From Branchiostoma floridae (taxonomy: Eukaryota; Chordata; Leptocardii; Amphioxiformes; Branchiostomatidae), in assembly GCF_000003815.2 (NCBI RefSeq), contig NC_049997.1:5341082-5405081 (forward strand): 64,000 nt of DNA. Reading direction: 5' to 3'. The notes beneath the pieces are model-generated. The model did not search any database. It was not told where the DNA came from and saw only the letters and a list, made by a program, of their open reading frames with translations. Positions 1-9,400 of the stretch are shown in pieces. Position 1 is the stretch's first letter; each line of letters starts with the position of its first letter. A program made the position numbers and the translations under genes.

Positions 1-377
1 AGAAGGAATTCTACTTGGATCTGTTCAGTACAGTTCTATGACAACATGACCTCAAAGCTCCTTCAATCTGCCGCAATGTTGAACGATATAATATATACAG
101 AGTGTACTTCGTTATTGTCCAGATAGACAAAGTTAACGTCGTTTAGGACTTTACAGTGACCTTTGACATCTAGTTGAATGCCAATCGACACCTTCTATTG
201 GAATGCTAATTGAAATGAATTGCTCTGAATCACGATTTTGGTCAAATTTCTTCAATGCTGCAATGCAAGGGTGGATATCAGATTTTTTACATCCATTTTT
301 TTTTTGTGTTTCTCCGACCGGCTTCGATGTTGCTGAGCCTCAACACGCAGCACCATTCACTGCTGGTTTGGATGTCA

Positions 378-422
378 CTATTTTAACTTCTTGCAAATGG
401 AAGGATATTTCTTGCCACAGTT
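378..422 (-). CDS. Last exon of the lectin gene: CTLD C-terminus and stop (partial, gap-truncated)
   Basis: The minus strand reads [14 protein letters not shown] followed by TAG at 380-378. This is the usual end of a C-type lectin fold, with the last two disulfide cysteines five to nine residues before the end. The exon begins inside the 100-N gap 423-522, which must also hold the WND-type calcium and sugar ligand region. The 1-377 stretch beyond the stop should hold the 3' UTR; nothing else was recognised there. Confidence 0.75.
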   Translation of the reverse strand, partial: NCGKKYPSICKKLK

Positions 423-3400
423 NNNNNNNNNNNNNNNNNNNNNNNNNNNNNNNNNNNNNNNNNNNNNNNNNNNNNNNNNNNNNNNNNNNNNNNNNNNNNN
501 NNNNNNNNNNNNNNNNNNNNNNTTTTTTCAGTACGAGTCCTATACTCAATTCGTGCAGTTTACAATCTCCCATGCAAAAGCAAATACATTACATTATTGA
601 TATACATAGATACCATTACTGTTCTACGATAGAAGGAAATGCTCACCTTAGACCATATGTTCCCACAGTCCTCGTTGTTCCAGTGCTCGTTGTTAGGCTC
701 ACCAGAGTCCCAGTTCGTGTAGCTGAATTGTGAACCATCATTCCACTTCCAAGATCCCCCTGTCCTACATAGTCCAATCCAGACAGAATCTTCGGGGGCT
801 GGAAAAAGGCAAATGCAAAGGACCTGTCTATGAACGTTATTGCATAGAGTACCATACTGCTCAACAATCGTGGTATATTGCATGGGAACGTTAACTTATA
901 CAGCAATAAAGTCCTTACCAATTAAATCTGCTGACTCTTTAACATATCCTCTCATCTATCCTTTGACTTATATATTTGGGCACCACAGAAGATCTGTTTA
1001 CCTTTCTTGTCTGCATATTGTTGTTGTTTTTTTTTGTTTTTCTTAATGTTTCGCTTAATGCTTTGCTGAAAATATTATCATAAAGGCAAAGACTGTCATC
1101 TCTGTTTTCTTGTTGATCTTTCAGTTCAGAATGAATATTTTGGTCATAGTGTGGCATAATTTTTATATCTACCGTTAGACAGTATGTATATCTACCATTA
1201 GACTAGTATAGTCTTGTTGAGGTCCTGTATAGTGTTTCTGGAATTTCTAATGTTTTTTGTGATGCGCAGTATGCTACCAGTGCGTAAGAATCAAAGTTTT
1301 ACAATACATAGATCATATGTAATTGGATCACATATCAATTGTTAATCCGTGAACAGTTTCATCAGGTTGGTACGTCACTGAATAAAGACACTTTTTTTAC
1401 ACAACCAAGGCTGTATTCTCACCGACGTTTCGGTGACCGTCTGTCACCTTCTTCAGGGCAATTCTGACTGGTTCACATTGTACTGCAGGACAGGTGTCGC
1501 TGCTCACAGTTCAGATGCGGTCACAGAACGAAAAATATTTACATATGTACACAGCCTTACGTTTGGGACCGCATTGTAAATAATTTGCATAAGGCTGTGT
1601 ACATATGTAAATATTTTTTCGTTCTGTGACCGCATATGAACTGTGAGCAGCGACACCTGTCCTGCAGTACAATGTGAACCAGTCAGAATTGCCCTGAAGA
1701 AGGTGAAAGACGGTCACCGAAACGTCGGTGAGAATACAGCCTTGGTTGTGTAAAAAGAGTCTCTTTATTCATTAATTGTTAATATTCTTATTGTTATTCG
1801 GCTTCTATCCCTCTGCTGCCAGGAAATAATCAAGCACACACACAGACATAATAGAACAGCGTTGTATTCACATGAGTCACTACAATCAGACCCCACTCCC
1901 CAGGCCCGAGGCCGCATGCCTGGACTGTTCCATTAAGCTAACCTATTCTAAATAATCTAACACTTATTTATGAATTCATCTTTATTTTACTGCATTTTCA
2001 AGGCAGCAGTCATGTCGGATGCCATTTCATTTAATAGATAATTTGTTGTATATTGTACAATGTAATTACCTTTGCCAAGAAGGCCATGTCCTCTGAAGCG
2101 TTTGTATGTAAATATATCAGTAGGTGCGTGTGTATGTATGTTTGTGGACAGCATAACGCCATCGATGGAGTGTATTAATATTTGGTATGTGGGTAGGGCT
2201 TAAGACATCGAAACTATTAGATAATAGCGGCCTGTTATGGCACGGCAGAGGAACTTCCAGTTTTGATACCTCGTGTTCTGGTTTTTATCATATTTTTTCT
2301 GTATCTGAAAGCCAAGAAGTTAAATGTAGATTGCTGTGTACTAAAATGTAATCTCTACGAATGATAAAGAAATGCTGCCATGATGGACAACCCACCATTT
2401 GAGATTAGATGTTTAATGAAGGTGTTCTCCTCCCTGTTTGTGATAGAGGCCAGATCTGCACCATATCCAATACACGCAGCATTTGCTGTAGACCATCTGA
2501 CAAACTCTAACAAACTTGTAACAGTGGTTGTTGTGTTCATCCCATCCACTTTGACATCGTTTTTCAGCAACAAAACAGTAAGTNNNNNNNNNNNNNNNNN
2601 NNNNNNNNNNNNNNNNNNNNNNNNNNNNNNNNNNNNNNNNNNNNNNNNNNNNNNNNNNNNNNNNNNNNNNNNNNNNNNNNNNNAATATAATTTATGCAAG
2701 TAAGCGAGATCATTATGATGATTTGCATAATGAGTGAGAAACATCATATATCAGTCGTAAAGATTAAAACCATTGCGTAAAGGCATGGCGTCTTGGAACT
2801 CTAGTTTGCCATTATTTTTTCTTAATTCTGCAGACGGGTCGCCTTATTTGATTAGCCTTTGTTCATCAGCAGCGTGTTTCTCCGTTATTCATTCTTTTTT
2901 TCTTTTCAAGTGACCATTGTTACCCTTTTGTTATCTAGTCCTTCTTATTCGTGTATGCATGATCTTTTGTTTAGGTTTTAGGACCTCGATAAGCAATATT
3001 GGTTTTGCCCAACCACCTTAAAATGAATGTGAATTGAACACAACTAGAGGGTTGCATGCAGTTAGAGTTTGCTGTCACGAACTTGTTATACGTAGCAGTT
3101 GTTGCAGTATTCTTTCTGCTCATATTTGCTGAATTAGCTTCTGCTTGAAGTAGGCTGTCAAGCTTCTTAAAACAGTGTGTTAAGAAACTGATTTCTAGGT
3201 CTCCAAAAGTCAATTATATTAGAAGTATTGACTTCTTCAAAGCGAATATTGACTGAGTCTATTCCCATCAAGGTTGATCTTTTTTAAAAGGTATGCAAGA
3301 GGTATGTATCCATCACAGAAGAAGACTAAGCAACTTACTTTGCTGACAGTTCTGCCCAGTCCATCCAGGTGAGCAGGTACATGTGTAGCCTCCATCTGTG

Positions 3401-6400
3401 TCCACACAGCTTCCATGTAGGCACGGGTTCCTGGTACACTCATTGATGTCTGTTTGAAAACAAATAAACAGATGTTCGAGCTCAGAACTGATTAAAACAC
3501 ACCGACAACACGTGGCTTTATTCATTACATCAACCAAAAAACAACTCACCTTGGCTACAGTTATGTCCTGTCCTGAAAAATTCTCACTGACAATTTGGAA
3601 ACTCACTAGCAGCAGTCTAACTTGATAATCAAATTGATTGTAATGAAGATATTTCAAACGAAAGACAGAAAGATAAGACAGATACAAATAAGAATAACTC
3701 TTCTCCTCCAGAAAATGGCATAAGAGTTGGTTCAAGCTATGTCTACAAAATATAAAACTTACAGTAGCTTTTGAGAATAAAAAACAGGTGGATTGAATCA
3801 GAAATAAAAAAAAAATTTAGTTAGTCTCCTCCTAGATGAAAACTAGATGAATCTTAGAAAGTAACTCACCTTGCTGACAGTTCTTTCCAGTCCATCCAGG
3901 TGAGCAGATACATTTGTAGCCGCCATCTTGGTTCACACAGTGTCCGTGTTGGCATGGGTTCCTGATGCACTCGTTGATGTCTGATAAAATATATTATTAT
4001 GATCCATTGATAAAAGCTATTTAAAGAGACAGATAGAAAGCATGGAGAAGGAAGGGAAAATGGATTGAAATAAAAAAAAAATATTTGTGCACATAGTGAA
4101 TGGTGGCTACAGAAAAGAGAACTCACCTTGCTGACAGTACTTTCCAGTCCATCCACGTAAGCAGTAACATTTGTAGCTGCCATATTCGTTCAAACAGCGT
4201 CCATGTTTACATGGGCTCCTGATGCACTCGTTGATGTCTAATAAAAGTTTATTATGATTCATATAATATCATACAATAAAACCTGTTTCAAGAGACAGAT
4301 ATAAAGCATGAAGAAGGAAGGGAAAATGGGTAGAAATAGATAAAAAAATGTGCACAAAATGAATGGTGGCTAAAGAAAAAGTCACCTTGCTGACAGTTCT
4401 GTCCATTCCATCCAGATGAGCAGGTACATGTGTAGCCTCCATCTGTGTCCACACAGTGTCCATGTTGGCACGGGTTCCTGGTACACTCATTGATGTCTGA
4501 TAAAACAAATATATCATAATTCCTTGATAAAAACCTTTATCAAGAAAGAGAGAAAGTGAAAAAGATAGAAACAGGAATCACGGCGGTCGGTTGCTAGGGT
4601 ATTCTTTCCCGTTGCTATGCGAGTTCGACAGAGTATCGGGTTACAAGAGGCCTACTTTTTGCTAACCGTAAAATATTTCAAAATAAACAAGATGTTATGA
4701 CAAGGAAAATGTATTCAAAATAAGATTAAATTTGCAATTTTAGATAGTTTTAATCTTCCCGTTTGAATTGAGATGGTTGTTTTGTTTCGATTTTGCTTCC
4801 AAAGACGATTATTTTCTGTTTCAAGGAAGGCCTTCAATTCGACCATACTCTTGATAAGATGGGCCGCAAGTGCCATGGCAAATTCTCGATTTTTATATTT
4901 TTCGTCATCTGAGAGGCAAATAAAACTTTGTGTTTTTGGGATTTTTTAATTTTTAATTTTAAGTAAAGTTACAGTCAAAAATATGCGTAAAAATGGCATT
5001 TTTCGCACTTAATTACCAATAATTCAAAATCTAAGGCATTTTTTAAAAATCCCAAAAACAGAAATCTCGGGAAAACCGTTGGGGTCATTTTGAGCCATCA
5101 ATGAGTTATGTTGGACTCTTCTTGGTGGAGATCTTAAACGATGTTTACACGCATGTCATGCCGCACGGAGAGCGGGAGGGTGTAATTGATACCGGTGTAA
5201 ACAACACTTATGATATTCAAGGTCACCAACAAAAACGCCAGTACCTTCGTTACATATTACAGGTCCCAAACAAAGTGAAAGCATAGATGTACTGTCCAGA
5301 AAATTGTTTATATTGGTTAAAAACTATATTTTTCGCCTGATTCAAGTTAGTTGGGGGGAAAATGCCAGAAAGCACGGTTTTACCTGCAATGACCGCAGAT
5401 GACCTAAATAGAACACGGGTTCGGTTCGAATTACGTCAGATGGAACATCATGGAAGAAGGTTCGAATTCGGCTAGACATGGGAGGTTTTGAGCCCGTATT
5501 TGACCACCGTGAATTTCTATAATTCATGCAATGCGACGTAAATGGTAGCTACACAGACATGTAATTTTCTAAGCTTGTTGTTTCCTCCAACGTTCATTAT
5601 TTTTAATGCATTATGGGGACTTGTCACAAAAGAAGTCAACTCACCTCTGTTACAGTTCAGTCCAGTCCATCCATGTGAGCAGATACATTTGTAGCCGCCA
5701 TCTTTGTACACACAGTGTCCATGTTGGCATGGGTTCTTGATTGCACACTCGTCAATACCTGTGTAGTAAATAACAGTGGCATCAACTGTAGGATCAACTT
5801 AGGGACAGTATATGATATTCTAAATTCTAAAAGTATATAGTAACAAAGAGTGTAGACAAATAACTAACCTTGCTGACAGTTCTGTCCAGTCCATCCAGGG
5901 GAGCAGGTACATTTGTAGCCACCATCTTGGTTCACACAGCGCCCATGTTGGCATGGTTTCCTGGTGCACTCATTCATGTCTGTATAACAACAGATAGAAA
6001 TAAATTGACTGTGGTTAAATGAAAGTTATCTACAGCAGCCCAATGTTGGACACTTAACCAAGATTAAAGATGATGAGAAATTTACTCCTAGAAGCATTTA
6101 ATTGAAGTGTGGTCTTACCTGCTGTTGACAGAGACATGACTGTCGTTGGTCGGATTCCGGGATGTGAACTTGCGTCTGTAATTGCCTTAGTTGACCCCAC
6201 TATTGAAGGGAAAACAAGCTTCAGTAAAGACGTCGAGTAGGAAATAGTCGAGATGTTTTCTTCCTCCAGCTCTAAAGTTGAAGAGAAAAGAAGGACTCAT
6301 GAATAAAGGACATTTTGCAGAAGGCAGACAAAATTCCCCCATCAAATACATTTGATACCTTGGCCTCGAACCGTGCAATAAGAACTCACATTTCTGACAG

Positions 6401-9400
6401 TTCTGCCCACTTCATTCAGCTGAGCAGGTGCATTTGCTAGCTACCAACACTGGTTAATTTTTATCTAACCTTTTTAACGTTGTACACAACGTAACTAAAA
6501 TGTATGAAACTCACCTTGCTGTCAGTTCTGTCCAATCCTGGCGTCAAAAACAAGTGCAAAGCTCAAGTTTCAAGAAATTTACTTGATGTGGCCTTACCGG
6601 TAGTTGATAGAATTGTAGGTGTTACTTGGGAGGTGTCGTCCTTCACTATGGCATTTGTGTACGGTTTAGTTGACTTCCATCCTGGCGTCAACGCAAGCGC
6701 TGTCAAAACGACAGCATCTGAGCTGTTGTCCTCGTAGACTGCCGTCCATGTAGTACCAGACTTTGATGCAAATGGTGATGCAGGTGGGGTGGGATAAATG
6801 ACGCCCGATCTGTTTTTCTTGTCAAACGTCGCCGACCATGGATTGCTAGAATTCTCTAGTTTCTCGTCGATCCCCAAGCCATCCTATACAGAAGTGCACA
6901 TCTTGAAGCTGAGCATTAAAATGCTAAAGCCTTGTTTGTCTAGAAACTAATTACCTTGGTACACAATCCTAGAGAGGGTAAATATAGTCAAATCCAAGTT
7001 ACTGTAGAATTACTTTAAAATATTCAAAAACCAAGGAAATGACTNNNNNNNNNNNNNNNNNNNNNNNNNNNNNNNNNNNNNNNNNNNNNNNNNNNNNNNN
7101 NNNNNNNNNNNNNNNNNNNNNNNNNNNNNNNNNNNNNNNNNNNNNNNNNNNNNNNNNNNNNNNNNNNNNNNNNNNNNNNNNNNNNNNNNNNNNNNNNNNN
7201 NNNCCTGCCACCAGCACTGCGCAGCCAATAATGACCTTCCAGGCACTGCTAGATTTCATCTTGTTCCACAGCTCTACGACATGACCTGAAATTCATGAAA
7301 GTACATTAGAATCACAAACAATGTTGCTATTACATCAATATTCTTTACTTGCTACAAATGATTGAGCATAACGGTACTTGTTACAATGGGCATAACGCTA
7401 CTTGCTACAATGTGCATAACGCTACTTCCTTTAATGAGCATAGCGCTACTTGCTAAAATGAGCATAACAATTCTTGCTACAATGAGCATAACACTACTTT
7501 GAGCATGACGCTACTTGCTACAATGAGCATAACACTTCTTGCTACAATGAGCATAACGCTACTTGCTACAATGAACATAACACTACTTGCTACAATGAGC
7601 ATAACGCTACTTGCTACAATGAGCATAGCTCTACTTGCTACAATGAGCATAACACTTCTTGCTACAATGAGCATAACGCTTCTTGCTACAATGAACATCA
7701 CACTACTTGCTACAATGAGCATAACGCTACTTGCTACAATGAGCATAGCTCTACTTGCTACACTGAGCATAACACTTCTTGCTACAATGAGCATAACGCT
7801 ACTTGCTACAATGAGCATAGCACTACTTTCTACAATGAGCATAGCACTACTTTCTACAATGAGCATAGCACTACTTGCTACTAGGGCTGGGTACCGGTAC
7901 AGAAAATTCAGGTCCAGGTCCGGTTCAGGTCCAGAGGATAAGGTCCAGGTCCGGACCTGAACCTGGACCTGATTCAGTATGTGATAACTTGTGAATGGAC
8001 GATACTAAAACAATGGTACATTTCGATACAAAGAAATCTGTTTTGTGGAGTATTCGACGTTTTGAATTCCTACAAGGCTAGCTGCCTTTGTATGATTGAA
8101 TGTAAAACTTGGTAGAAATGACTATAGACTCTAATCTACTTCGCTCTTGTTACTTTCCTCGACCGGTAAGCCCCCAAACGTGTGAATGCCTGATCATATA
8201 GTCTGTTCATTTTCCAATAGGTCCAACATCCGGTCCACCGAATTTTTTCAGGTCCGGTTTTTCTGGACCGGTCCAATAAGAAAAACCGGTTTTGTACCGG
8301 TACACTGTACCGATACCCAGCCCTACTTGCTACAGTGAGCATAACGCTACTTGCTACAATGAGCATAACGCTACTTGCTACAATGAGCATAACACTAACC
8401 ACTGGGCACGATAGCCTTGTGGTTAGGGTTATTGGTGTACAATTGACCTTGACCTTTGTCTTCCCAATACCTCAATTTTCATTGGTGTTGCCTAATCCAG
8501 AGTTTGTCAAACCCTAGTTTTAGTTATACTTGAGCTGTACCTACCTCGAACTTTGTAGCAAAAGCCAGGTGCATCAGTATCTCCATCTCCGCTGGTTTCT
8601 GCTGATGTGTAAGATGTATCGGTGCAGGACTCTTCAGTGTGCTCTGGATATACCACTACATGGTCTCCCATGTCGAAATGGTGCGCAGCACTTTGCGACC
8701 CAGATCTCAAGATACTTTCAGCACGGTGTACCGAAAGTGCGAAAAGGAACGAAAAGGAACGAAAAGGAACGAAAAGGAACGAAAAGGAACGAAAAGGAAC
8801 GAAAAGGAACGAAAAGGAACGAAAAGGAACGAAAAGGAACGAAAAGGAACGAAAAGGAAAGTACCGAAAGAAGCAAATTTAATAAAATCAATGAGAATAT
8901 AAGGAATCGGTACTGCGGGCGTTAGAAGCCTATGAAACGTGTTTTATTTTACCGAGAATTTGACATTATCAAATTTTTACAGCGCTGTTTCAGGCTGTTG
9001 TTTTTGTGTGGCTAAATTATTCTTTGAAGATCTGCGAAATACAAAGAAACGGAACTGAGATAAGAAAGTAAGGACTAAAATTCATTGGGTGGTAGATGAA
9101 TATCGATTATTATACATTTTCAGGATGAGGCAAGATTGTAACGTTGTTGTTGTATTTGGGTGGCTTTTATTCTCCCTAGAGGGGAGCGCCGCATGCAAAT
9201 GACCCGCGAAATCCGGTCAGGAAAGATATGCTGCTGCCCCACGAGCATGACAGCTCCTTTTAACAGGGCCAACAACATGGTTTTCTGGAGACTGGAGACA
9301 TATCTTCTCGCTCGTTCACAACGAAAGAAAAGCTGTAAAAGGAGAGACATATATACATTGTACCAAAGAGATTTCATCAAGTTGTACCATGAGTATTCAT

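Noticed and set aside
7477-7960. Long open frames encoding repeated LLATMSIT- or MLIVASSV-type peptides on both strands
   Set aside because: They are the translation of a 24-bp minisatellite, whose unit is a multiple of three. No splice signal or domain supports coding.
7364-8398. Possible CRISPR array
   Set aside because: Units are contiguous without unique spacers, and the DNA is eukaryotic.
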